Of a stretch of DNA of 64,000 bases, positions 36,941 through 48,564 are shown in pieces. The stretch spans positions 3,844,001 to 3,908,000 of the forward strand of contig JAZDXN010000026.1 of NCBI GenBank assembly GCA_037013495.1, given 5' to 3'. The stretch comes from Hippophae tibetana (Eukaryota > Streptophyta > Magnoliopsida > Rosales > Elaeagnaceae). The position numbers and the translations under genes were made by a program. Numbering within the stretch: the stretch's first letter is position 1; the number at the start of each line of letters is the position of its first letter. Below the pieces are notes generated by a model. The model had not been told where the DNA came from, did no database searches, and saw only the letters and a program-made list of their open reading frames with translations.

Positions 36941-39485
36941 CCTAGGGTTGTTTCTTTATATTTTCAATCAGTCTCTATTCTTCACAAAAAATAAGAGAAG
37001 AGAAAAAAAAGAGGATGTCGTTCACGTTTTCAAAAACAACAAAACATTTTGTATATATGAGTTAAAATTTTCAAAGGACATAACTTTTGACTCGTGTATC
37101 GAAACCGCTATTATAATATATCAAATCGGAGCTCGTTTCAAATTACACAATATGTTTTGGTCCCACGAAAGAAAATAGTTTTTGTAGCCAAATTACACAT
37201 TTACTTCACTTTCCGAGGGTTTAAAGTTTTTCACGCACCATTTTCATTTTACTTAGTGCTAGTTTAATTCAATAGAGCTATAGAGGAGATATTGGTGCCA
37301 ACCTAGGGTTGTTTCTTTATAATTTCAATAAGTCTCTATTCTTCAAGAAAAAAATATGAGAAGAGAAAAAGAAAGAGGATGTCGTTCACATTTTCAAAAA
37401 CAACAAAACATTTGGTAAATATGAGTTACAACGTTCAAAGGACATAACTTTTGACTCGGGTATCGAAACCACTATTATAATATATCAAATCGGAGCTCGT
37501 TTCAAATTACACAATATGTTTTGTCCCACCAAGGAAAATAGTTTTTGTACCCAAATTAACACATTTACTTCACTTTCCGAGGGTTTAAAATTTTTTCAGG
37601 CACCATTTTCATTTTACTTAGTGCTAGTTTAATTCAATAGAGCTATAGAGGAGATATTGGTGCCAACCTAGGGTTGTTTCTTTATATTTTCAATAATTCT
37701 CTATTCTTCAAGAAAAAAATAAGAGAAGAGAAAAAGAAAGAGGATGTCGTTCACATTTTCAAAAACAACAAAACATTTGGTAAATATGAGTTACAACTTT
37801 CAAAGGACATAACTTTTGACTCGGGTATCGAAACCACTATTATAATATATCAAATCGAAGCTCGTATTAAATTACACAATATTTTTTGGTCCCGCCAAAG
37901 AAAATCGTTTTTGTACCCAAATTTATACGTTTACATCACTTAATAGGTGTTTAACGTTTGTGACGCACCATTTTCATTTTTCTTACTTCTGCTTTAATTC
38001 AATAGAGCTTGTATAGGAGATATTGGTGCCGACCTAGGGTTGTTTCTTTATATTTTCAATCAGTCTCTATTCTTCACAAAAAATAAGAGAAGAGAAAAAA
38101 AAGAGGATGTCGTTCACGTTTTCAAAAACAACAAAACATTTTGTATATATGAGTTAAAATTTTCAAAGGACATAACTTTTGACTCGTGTATCGAAACCGC
38201 TATTATAATATATCAAATCGGAGCTCGTTTCAAATTACACAATATGTTTTGGTCCCACGAAAGAAAATAGTTTTTGTAGCCAAATTACACATTTACTTCA
38301 CTTTCCGAGGGTTTAAAGTTTTTCACGCACCATTTTCATTTTACTTAGTGCTAGTTTAATTCAATAGAGCTATAGAGGAGATATTGGTGCCAACCTAGGG
38401 TTGTTTCTTTATAATTTCAATAAGTCTCTATTCTTCAAGAAAAAAATATGAGAAGAGAAAAAGAAAGAGGATGTCGTTCACATTTTCAAAAACAACAAAA
38501 CATTTGGTAAATATGAGTTACAACGTTCAAAGGACATAACTTTTGACTCGGGTATCGAAACCACTATTATAATATATCAAATCGGAGCTCGTTTCAAATT
38601 ACACAATATGTTTTGTCCCACCAAGGAAAATAGTTTTTGTACCCAAATTAACACATTTACTTCACTTTCCGAGGGTTTAAAATTTTTTCAGGCACCATTT
38701 TCATTTTACTTAGTGCTAGTTTAATTCAATAGAGCTATAGAGGAGATATTGGTGCCAACCTAGGGTTGTTTCTTTATATTTTCAATAATTCTCTATTCTT
38801 CAAGAAAAAAATAAGAGAAGAGAAAAAGAAAGAGGATGTCGTTCACATTTTCAAAAACAACAAAACATTTGGTAAATATGAGTTACAACTTTCAAAGGAC
38901 ATAACTTTTGACTCGGGTATCGAAACCACTATTATAATATATCAAATCGAAGCTCGTATTAAATTACACAATATTTTTTGGTCCCGCCAAAGAAAATCGT
39001 TTTTGTACCCAAATTTATACGTTTACATCACTTAATAGGTGTTTAACGTTTGTGACGCACCATTTTCATTTTTCTTACTTCTGCTTTAATTCAATAGAGC
39101 TTGTATAGGAGATATTGGTGCCGACCTAGGGTTGTTTCTTTATATTTTCAATCAGTCTCTATTCTTCACAAAAAATAAGAGAAGAGAAAAAAAAGAGGAT
39201 GTCGTTCACGTTTTCAAAAACAACAAAACATTTTGTATATATGAGTTAAAATTTTCAAAGGACATAACTTTTGACTCGTGTATCGAAACCGCTATTATAA
39301 TATATCAAATCGGAGCTCGTTTCAAATTACACAATATGTTTTGGTCCCACGAAAGAAAATAGTTTTTGTAGCCAAATTACACATTTACTTCACTTTCCGA
39401 GGGTTTAAAGTTTTTCACGCACCATTTTCATTTTACTTAGTGCTAGTTTAATTCAATAGAGCTATAGAGGAGATATTGGTGCCAA
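36941..39485. repeat. Trimer HOR with a 1-bp insertion, period 1,092 bp
   Basis: Starts are 36941 C, 37302 A, 37667 B, 38033 C, 38394 A, 38759 B, 39125 C. Each C is entered through GAGCTTGTATAGG, with one extra T, giving a 366-bp step and a 1,092-bp period. Each C has TTTTGTATATATGAG, each A has TTTATAATTTCAA, and the B monomers at 37667 and 38759 have CAATAATTCTC. The units 37302-38393 and 38394-39485 look the same by eye. The private insertion shows that this small block amplified as a unit. Confidence 0.9.
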
Positions 39486-40943
39486 CCTAGGGTTGTTTCT
39501 TTATAATTTCAATAAGTCTCTATTCTTCAAGAAAAAAATATGAGAAGAGAAAAAGAAATAGGATGTCGTTCACATTTTCAAAAACAACAAAACATTTGGT
39601 AAATATGAGTTACAACGTTCAAAGGACATAACTTTTGACTCGGGTATCGAAACCACTATTATAATATATCAAATCGGAGCTCGTTTCAAATTACACAATA
39701 TGTTTTGTCCCACCAAGGAAAATAGTTTTTGTACCCAAATTAACACATTTACTTCACTTTCCGAGGGTTTAAAATTTTTTCAGGCACCATTTTCATTTTA
39801 CTTAGTGCTAGTTTAATTCAATAGAGCTATAGAGGAGATATTGGTGCCAACCTAGGGTTGTTTCTTTATATTTTCAATAATTCTCTATTCTTCAAGAAAA
39901 AAATAAGAGAAGAGAAAAAGAAAGAGGATGTCGTTCACATTTTCAAAAACAACAAAACATTTGGTAAATATGAGTTACAACGTTCAAAGGACTTAACTTT
40001 TGACTCGGGTATCGAAACCGCTATTATAATATATCAAATCGGAGCTCGTTTCAAATTACACAATATGTTTTGGTCCCACGAAAGAAAATAGTTTTTGTAG
40101 CCAAATTACACATTTACTTCACTTTCCGAGGGTTTAAAGTTTTTCACGCACCATTTTCATTTTACTTAGTGCTAGTTTAATTCAATAGAGCTATAGAGGA
40201 GATATTGGTGCCAACCTAGGGTTGTTTCTTTATAATTTCAATAAGTCTCTATTCTTCAAGAAAAAAATATGAGAAGAGAAAAAGAAATAGGATGTCGTTC
40301 ACATTTTCAAAAACAACAAAACATTTGGTAAATATGAGTTACAACGTTCAAAGGACATAACTTTTGACTCGGGTATCGAAACCACTATTATAATATATCA
40401 AATCGGAGCTCGTTTCAAATTACACAATATGTTTTGTCCCACCAAGGAAAATAGTTTTTGTACCCAAATTAACACATTTACTTCACTTTCCGAGGGTTTA
40501 AAGTTTTTCACGCACCATTTTCATTTTACTTAGTGCTAGTTTAATTCAATAGAGCTATAGAGGAGATATTGGTGCCAACCTAGGGTTGTTTCTTTATAAT
40601 TTCAATAAGTCTCTATTCTTCAAGAAAAAAATATGAGAAGAGAAAAAGAAAGAGGATGTCGTTCACATTTTCAAAAACAACAAAACATTTGGTAAATATG
40701 AGTTACAACGTTCAAAGGACATAACTTTTGACTCGGGTATCGAAACCACTATTATAATATATCAAATCGGAGCTCGTTTCAAATTACACAATATGTTTTG
40801 TCCCACCAAGGAACATAGTTTTTGTACCCAAATTAACACATTTACTTCACTTTCCGAGGGTTTAAAATTTTTTCAGGCACCATTTTCATTTTACTTAGTG
40901 CTAGTTTAATTCAATAGAGCTATAGAGGAGATATTGGTGCCAA
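39486..40943. repeat. Irregular run A, B/C hybrid, A, A
   Basis: Starts are 39486 A, 39851 B/C, 40215 A, 40579 A. The hybrid at 39851 begins as B (CAATAATTCTC), passes through ACAACGTTCAAAGG as in A with a private GGACTTAAC, then becomes C (AAACCGCTATT, GTCCCACGAAAG, GTAGCCAAATTACAC). It replaces a B-C pair with one 364-bp monomer. The A monomers at 39486 and 40215 share GAAATAGGATG. The A at 40579 has a private GGAACATAG. This is the least regular part of the trimer domain. Confidence 0.85.
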
Positions 40944-43484
40944 CCTAGGGTTGTTTCTTTATATTTTCAATAATTCTCTATTCTTCAAGAAAAAAATAAG
41001 AGAAGAGAAAAAGAAAGAGGATGTCGTTCACATTTTCAAAAACAACAAAACATTTGGTAAATATGAGTTACAACTTTCAAAGGACATAACTTTTGACTCG
41101 GGTATCGAAACCACTATTATAATATATCAAATCGAAGCTCGTATTAAATTACACAATATTTTTTGTTCCCGCCAAAGAAAATCGTTTTTGTACCCAAATT
41201 TATTCGTTTACATCACTTAATAGGTGTTTAACGTTTGTGACGCACCATTTTCATTTTTCTTACTTCTGCTTTAATTCAATAGAGCTGTATAGGAGATATT
41301 GGGGCCGACCTAGGGTTGTTTCTTTATATTTTCAATCAGTCTCTATTCTTCACAAAAAATAAGAAAAGAGAAAAAAAAGAGGTTGTCGTTCACGTTAGCA
41401 AAAACAACAAAACATTTTGTAAATATGAGTTAAAATTTTCAAAATACATAACTTTTGACTCGTGTATCGAAACCGCTATTATAATATATCAAATCGGAGC
41501 TCGTTTCAAATTACACAATATGTTTTGGTCCCACGAAAGAAAATAGTTTTTGTAGCCAAATTACACATTTACTTCACTTTCCGAGGGTTTAAAGTTTTTC
41601 ACGCACCATTTTCATTTTACTTAGTGCTAGTTTAATTCAATAGAGCTATAGAGGAGATATTGGTGCCAACCTAGGGTTGATTCTTTATATTTTCAATAAG
41701 TCTCTATTCTTCAAGAAAAAAATATGAGAAGAGAAAAAGAAAGAGGATGTCGTTCACATTTTCAAAAACAACAAAACATTTGGTAAATATGAGTTACAAC
41801 GTTCAAAGGACATAACTTTTGACTCGGGTATCGAAACCACTATTATAATATATCAAATCGGAGCTCGTTTCAAATTACACAATATGTTTTGTCCCACCAA
41901 GGAAAATAGTTTTTGTACCCAAATTAACACATTTACTTCACTTTCCGAGGGTTTAAAGTTTTTCAGGCACCATTTTCATTTTACTTAGTGCTAGTTTAAT
42001 TCAATAGAGCTATAGAGGAGATATTGGTGCCAACCTAGGGTTGTTTCTTTATATTTTCAATAAGTCTCTATTCTTCAAGAAAAAAAAGAGAAGAGAAAAA
42101 GAAAGAGGATGTCGATCACATTTTCAAAAACAACAAAACATTTGGTAAATATGAGTTACAACTTTCCAAGGATATAACTTTTGACTCGGGTATCGAAACC
42201 ACTATTATAATATATCAAATCGAAGCTCGTATTAAATTACACAATATTTTTTGGTCCCGCCAAAGAAAATCGTTTTTGTACCCAAATTTATACGTTTACA
42301 TCACTTAATAGGTGTTTAACGTTTGTGACGCACCATTTTCATTTTTCTTACTTATGCTTTAATTCAATAGAGCTGTATAGGAGATATTGGTGCCGACCTA
42401 GGGTTGTTTCTTTATATTTTCAATCAGTCTCTATTCTTCACAAAAAATAAGAGAAGAGAAAAAAAAGAGGATGTCGTTCACGTTTTCAAAAACAACAAAA
42501 CATTTTGTATATATGAGTTAAAATTTTCAAAGGACATAACTTTTGACTCGTGTATCGAAACCGCTATTATAATATATCAAATCGGAGCTCGTTTCAAATT
42601 ACACAATATGTTTTGGTCCCACGAAAGAAAATAGTTTTTGTAGCCAAATTACACATTTACTTCACTTTCCGAGGGTTTAAAGTTTTTCACGCACCATTTT
42701 CATTTTACTTAGTGCTAGTTTAATTCAATAGAGCTATAGAGGAGATATTGGTGCCAACCTAGGGTGTTTCTTTATAATTTCAATAAGTCTCTATTCTTCA
42801 AGAAAAAAATATGAGAAGAGAAAAAGAAAGAGGATGTCGTTCACATTTTCAAAAACAACAAAACATTTGGTAAATATGAGTAACAACGTTCAAAGGACAT
42901 AACTTTTGACTCGGGTATCGAAACCACTATTATAATATATCAAATCGGAGCTCGTTTCAAATTACACAATATGTTTTGTCCCACCAAGGAAAATAGTTTT
43001 TGTACCTAAATTGACACATTTACTTCACTTTCCGAGGGTTTAATGTTTTTCAGGCACCATTTTCATTTTACTTAGTGCTAGTTTAATTCAATAGAGCTAT
43101 AGGGGAGATATTGGTGCCAACCTAGGGTTGTTTCTTTATATTTTCAATAAGTCTCTATTCTTCAAGAAAAAAATAAGAGAAGAGAAAAAGAAAGAGGATG
43201 TCGTTCACATTTTCAAAAACAACAAAACATTTGGTAAATATGAGTTACAACGTTCAAAGGACATAACTTTTGACTCGGGTATCGAAACCACTATTATAAT
43301 ATATCAAATCGGAGCTCGTTTCAAATTACACAATATGTTTTGTCCCACCAAAGAAAATAGTTTTTGTACCCAAATTAACACATTTACTTCACTTTCTGAG
43401 GGTTTAAAGTTTTTCAGGCACCATTTTCATTTTACTTAGTGCTAGTTTAATTCAATAGAGCTGTATAGGAGATATTGGTGCCGA
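40944..43484. repeat. Seven-monomer segment, right copy of 32217-34758
   Basis: Starts are 40944 B, 41309 C', 41670 A, 42034 B, 42397 C, 42758 A, 43121 mosaic. The markers of the left copy recur in the same order. Differences include TTTTTTGTTCCCGCC in the first B, CCAAGGATATAAC in the B at 42034, loss of one T in CCTAGGGTGTTTC at 42758, and AATTGACAC and TTAATGTTTTTC in the following A. After 43485 the copies part: the C there has GAGGATGTCG and CACGTTTTC, while 34759 has GAGGTTGTCG and CACGTTAGC. Confidence 0.88.
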
Positions 43485-46021
43485 CCTAGGGTTGTTTCTT
43501 TATATTTTCAATCAGTCTCTATTCTTCACAAAAAATAAGAGAAGAGAAAAAAAAGAGGATGTCGTTCACGTTTTCAAAAACAACAAAACATTTTGTAAAT
43601 ATGAGTTACAATTTTCAAAGGACATAACTTTTGACTCGTGTATCGAAACCGCTATTATAATATATTAAATCGGAGCTCGTTTCAAATTACACAATATGTT
43701 TTGGTCCCACGAAAGAAAATAGTTTTTGTAGCCAAATTACACATTTACTTCACTTTCCGAGGGTTTAAAGTTTTTCACGCACCATTTTCATTTTACTTAG
43801 TGCTAGTTTAATTCAATAGAGCTATAGAGGAGATATTAGTGCCAACCTAGGGTTGTTTCTTTATATTTTCAATAAGTCTCTATTCTTCAAGAAAAAAATA
43901 AGAGAAGAGAAAAAGAAAGAGGATGTCGTTCACATTTTCAAAAACAACAAAACATTTGGTAAATATGAGTTACAACTTTCAAAGGACATAACTTTTGACT
44001 CGGGTATCGAAACCACTATTATAATATATCAAATCGAAGCTCGTATTAAATTACACAATATGTTTTGGTCCCGCCAAAGAAAATCGTTTTCGTACCCAAA
44101 TTTATACGTTTACATCACTTAATAGGTGTTTAACGTTTGTGACGCACCATTTTCATTTTTCTTACTTCTGCTTTAATTCAATAGAGCTGTATAGGAGATA
44201 TCCGTGCCGACCTAGGGTTGTTTCTTTATATTTTCAATCAGTCTCTATTCTTCACAAAAAATAAGAGAAGAGAAAAAAAAGAGGATGTCGTTCACGTTTT
44301 CAAAAACAACAAAACATTTTGTAAATATGAGTTAAAATTTTCAAAGGACATAACTTTTGACTCGTGTATCGAAACCGCTATTATAATATATCAAATCGGA
44401 GCTCGTTTCAAATTACACAATATGTTTTGGTCCCACGAAAGAAAATAGTTTTTGTAGCCAAATTACACATTTACTTCACTTTCCGAGGGTTTAAAGTTTT
44501 TCACGCACCATTTTCATTTTACTTAGTGCTAGTTTAATTCAATAGAGCTATAGAGGAGATATTGGTGCCAACCTAGGGTTGTTTCTTTATATTTTCAATA
44601 AGTCTCTATTCTTCAAGAAAAAAATAAGAGAAGAGAAAAAGAAGGAGGATGCGTTCACATTTTCAAAAACAACAAAACATTTGGTAAATATGAGTTACAA
44701 CTTTCAAAGGACATAACTTTTGACTCGGGTATCGAAACCACTATTATAATATATCAAATCGAAGCTCGTATTAAATTACACAATATTTTTTGGTCCCGCC
44801 AAAGAAAATCATTTTTGTACCCAAATTTATTCGTTTACATCACTTAATAGGTGTTTAACGTTTGTGACGCACCATTTTCATTTTTCTTACTTCTGCTTTA
44901 ATTCAATAGAGCTGTATAGGAGATATTGGTGCCGACCTAGGGTTGTTTCTTTATATTTTCAATCAGTCTCTATTCTTCACAAAAAATAAGAGAAGAGAAA
45001 AAAAAGACGATGTCGTTCACGTTTTCAAAAACAACAAAACATTTTCTAAATATGAGTTAAAATTTTCAAAGGACATAACTTTTGACTCGTGTATCGAAAC
45101 CGCTATTATAATATATCAAATCGGAGCTCGTTTCAAATTACACAATATGTTTTGGTCCTAGGAAAGAAAATTACTTTTGTAGCCAAATTACATATTTACT
45201 TCACTTTCCGAGGGTTTAAAGTTTTTCACGCACCATTTTCATTTTACTTAGTGCTTGTTTAATTCAATAGAGCTATAGAGGAGATATTGGTGCCAACCTA
45301 GGGTTGTTTCTTTATATTTTCAATAAGTCTCTATTCTTCAAGAAAAAAATAAGAGAAGAGAAAAAGAAAGAGGATGCGTTCACATTTTCGAAAACAACAA
45401 AACATTTGGTAAATATGAGTTACAACTTTCAAAGGACATAACTTTTGACTCGGGTATCGAAACCACTATTATAATATATCAAATCGAAGCTCGTATTAAC
45501 TTACACAATATTCTTTGGTCCCGCCAAAGAAAATCGTTTTTGTACCCAAATTTATTCGTTTACATCACTTAATAGGTGTTTAACGTTTGTGACGCACCAT
45601 TTTCATTTTTCTTACTTCTACTTTAATTCAATAGAGCTGTATAGGAGATATTGGTGCCGACCTAGGGTTGTTTCTTTATATTTTCAATCAGTCTCTATTC
45701 TTCACAAAAAATAAGAGAAGAGAAAAAAAAGAGGATGTCGTTCACGTTTTCAAAAACAACAAAACATTTTGTAAATATGAGTTAAAATTTTCAAAGGACA
45801 TAACTTTTGACTCGTGTATCGAAACCGCTATTATAATATATCAAATCGGAGCTCGTTTCAAATTACACAATATGTTTTGGTCCCACGAAAGAAAATTACT
45901 TTTGTAGCCAAATTACATATTTACTTCACTTTCCGAGGGTTTAAAGTTTTTCACGCACCATTTTCATTTTACTTAGTGCTAGTTTAATTCAATAGAGCTA
46001 TAGAGGAGATATTAGTGCCAA
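43485..46021. repeat. B-C dimer HOR, ~725 bp
   Basis: After a C at 43485, B and C alternate without A: 43846 B, 44211 C, 44572 B, 44936 C, 45297 B, 45661 C. The B monomers at 44572 and 45297 share a 1-bp deletion, GGATGCGTTCAC for GGATGTCGTTCAC, so the last two dimers are direct copies. From 44936 on, C monomers change to GAAAATTACTTTTG and ATTACATATTTAC, variants that mark every such C to the end of the window. The C at 44936 has GGTCCTAGGAAAG, which adds a second CCTAGG at 45157. The C at 44211 is entered through a private GATATCCGTGCC. Confidence 0.9.
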
Positions 46022-46386
46022 CCTAGGGTTGTCTCTTTATATTTTCAATAAGTGTCTATTCTTCAAGAAAAAAATAAGAGAAGAGAAAAAGAAAGAGGAT
46101 GTCGTTCATATTTTCAAAAACAACAAAACATTTGGTAAATATGAGTTACAACTTTCAAAGGACATAACTTTTGACTCGGGTATCGAAACCACTATTATAA
46201 TATATCAAATCGAAGCTCGTATTAAATTACACTATATTTTTTGGTCCCGCTAAAGAAAACCGTTTTTGTACCCAAATTTATTCGTTGACATCACTTAATG
46301 GGTGTTTAACGTTTATGACGCACCATTTTCATTTTTCTTACTTCTGCTTTAATTCAATAGAGCTGTATAGGAGATATTGGTGCCGA
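46022..46386. repeat. Reference monomer, family B'
   Basis: B' resembles B but has TTGTCTCTTTAT at its start, AAGTGTCTATTC, CACTATATTTTTTGG, CCCGCTAAAG, CACTTAATGGGTG and ACGTTTATGACG, and is entered through ATATTAGTGCCAA. It opens each seven- or six-monomer unit: 46022, 48565, 51108, 53653, 58015, 60558, 63102. The copies at 46022, 60558 and 63102 read GGTATCGAAACC. Those at 48565, 51108, 53653 and 58015, and the mosaic at 55834, read GGTATCCAAACC, which separates two lineages of the large HOR. Confidence 0.9.
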
Positions 46387-46749
46387 CCTAGGGTTGTTTC
46401 TTTATATTTTCAATCAGTCTCTATTCTTCACAAAAAATAAGAGAAGAGAAAAAAAAAGAGGATGTCGTTCACGTTTTCAAAAACAACAAAACATTTTGTA
46501 AATATGAGTTACAACATTCAAGAGAGATAACTTTTGACTCGGGTATCGAAACCACTATTATAATATATCAAATCGAAGCTCGTATTAAATTACACAATAT
46601 TTTTTGGTCCTACCAAAGAAAATCGTTTTTGTACCCAAATTTATTCGTTTAAATCATTTAATGCGTGTTTAAAGTTTGTGACGCACTATTTTCATTTTTC
46701 TTACTTCTAGTTTAATTCAATAGAGCTATATACGAGATATTGGTGCCGA
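46387..46749. repeat. Reference monomer, family G
   Basis: G starts with a C-type head (AATCAGTCTC, CACGTTTTC, ACATTTTGTAAAT) but then reads ACAACATTCAAGAGAG, GACTCGGGTATC, GAAGCTCGTATTAAATT, AATTTATTCGTTTAAATC, TTTAATGCGTG and CTTCTAGTTT. Intact G occurs at 46387, 51473 and 60923. It supplies the 3' part of the hybrids at 54379, 56560 and 58741. The copy at 46387 has GGTCCTACC where others have GGTCCTGCC. Confidence 0.88.
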
Positions 46750-47112
46750 CCTAGGGTTGTTTCTTTATATTTTCAATCAGTCTCTATTCTTCAAAAAAAA
46801 TAAGAGAAGAGAAAAAGAAAGAGGATGTCATTCACATTTTCAAAACCAACAAAACATTTGGTAAGTATGAGTTACAACTTTTAACGGAGATAAATTTTGA
46901 CTCGGGTATCGAAACTACTTTTCTAATATATCAAATCAAACCTCGTATCAAATTACACAATATTTTTTGGTCCCGTCCAAGAAAATCGTTTTTATAACCA
47001 AATTAATTCGTTTACCTCACTTAATTGGTGTTTAAAGTTTGTGACGTACCATTTTCATTTTTCTTACTTTTGGTTTAATTCAATAGAGCTATATAGGAGA
47101 TATTGGTGCCGA
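46750..47112. repeat. Reference monomer, family E (most divergent)
   Basis: E carries GATGTCATTCAC, CAAAACCAACAAAAC, GGTAAGTATGAG, CTTTTAACGGAG, GAAACTACTTTTCTAA, AAATCAAACCTCG, CCCGTCCAAG, TTTATAACC and CACTTAATTGGTG. Copies lie at 46750, 49293, 51837, 61286 and, as an F/E hybrid, 59106. It differs from A, B and C at many more sites than these differ from one another, so it is either an older lineage or one that has escaped recent homogenisation. Confidence 0.88.
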
Positions 47113-47475
47113 CCTAGGGTTGTTTCTTTATATTTTCAATCAGTCACTATTCTTCAGAAAAAATAAGAGAAGAGAAAAAGAAAGAGGATGTCGTTCACAT
47201 TTTCTAAAACAACAAAACATATGGTAAATATGAGTTACAAATTTCAACGGAGATAACTTTTGACTCGGGTATCGAAACCGCTATTATAATATATCAAATG
47301 GGAGCTCGTTTCAAATTACACAATATGTTTTGGTCCCACCAAGGAAAATCGTTTTTGTACCCAAATTAACACATTTACTTTACTTACCGAGGGTTTAAAG
47401 TTTTACACGCACCATTTTCATTTTACTTAGTGCTAGTTTAATTCAATAGAGCTATAGAGGAGATATTGGTGCCAA
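47113..47475. repeat. Reference monomer, family F
   Basis: F has CAATCAGTCACTATTC, CATTTTCTAAAACAAC, ACATATGGTAAAT, CAAATTTCAACGGAG, AAATGGGAGCTCG, CCACCAAGGAAAATCG and TTTACTTTACTTACCG. Copies are at 47113, 49656, 52200, 54744, 56925, 59469 and 61649. The copies at 54744, 56925 and 59469 read TTTACGTACCG instead of TTTACTTACCG, a tag confined to the six-monomer lineage. The 49656 copy has a private ATGGTACATATG. Confidence 0.88.
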
Positions 47476-48564
47476 CCTAGGGTTGTTTCTTTATATTTTC
47501 AATAAGCCTCTATTCTTCAAGAAAAAAATATGAGAAGAGAAAAAGAAAGAGGATGTCGTTCACATTTTCAAAAACAACAAAACATTTGGTAAATATGAGT
47601 TACAACGTTCAAAGGACATAACTTTTGACTCGGGTATCGAAACCACTATTATAATATATCAAATCGGAGCTCGTTTCAAATTACACAATATGTTTTGTCC
47701 CACCAAGGAAAATAGTTTTGTACCCAAATTAACACATTTACTTCACTTTCCGAGGGTTTAAAGTTTTTCAGGCACCATTTTCATTTTACTTAGTGCTAGT
47801 TTAATTCAATAGAGCTATAGAGGAGATATTGGTGCCAACCTAGGGTTGTTTCTTTATATTTTCAATAAGTCTCTATTCTTCAAGAAAAAAATAAGAGAAG
47901 AGAAAAAGAAAGAGGATGTCGTTCACATTTTCAAAAACAACAAAACATTTGGTAAATATGAGTTACAACTTTCAAAGGACATAACTTTTGACTCGGGTAT
48001 CGAAACCACTATTATAATATATCAAATCGAAGCTCGTATTAAATTACACAATATTTTTTGCTCCCGCCAAAGAAAATCGTTTTTGTACCCAAATTTATTC
48101 GTTTACATCACTTAATAGGTGTTTAACGTTTGTGACGCACTATTTTCATTTTTCTTACTTCTGCTTTAATTCAATAGAGCTGTATAGGAGATATTGGGGC
48201 CGACCTAGGGTTGTTTCTTTATATTTTCAATCAGTCTCTATTCTTCACAAAAAATAAGAGAAGAGAAAAAAAAGAGGATGTCGTTCACGTTTTCAAAAAC
48301 AACAAAACATTTTGTAAATATGAGTTAAAAGTTTCAAAGGACATAACTTTTGACTCGTGTATCGAAACCGCTATTATAATATATCAAATCGGAGCTCGTT
48401 TCAAATTACACAATATGTTTTGGTCCCACGAAAGAAAATTACTTTTGTAGCCAAATTACATATTTACTTCACTTTCCGAGGGTTTAAAGTTTTTCACGCA
48501 CCATTTTCATTTTACTTAGTGCTAGTTTAATTCAATAGAGCTATAGAGGAGATATTAGTGCCAA

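Larger units (their letters stand above)
46022..48564. repeat. Seven-monomer HOR, unit 1 (2,543 bp)
   Basis: The order is B' 46022, G 46387, E 46750, F 47113, A 47476, B 47839, C 48204. The A has AATAAGCCTC and TAGTTTTGTACCC, with one T lost. The B has TTTTTTGCTCCCGCC. The C is entered through TTGGGGCCGA and carries TTAAAAGTTTC. The next unit repeats this order with the same markers. Confidence 0.93.
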
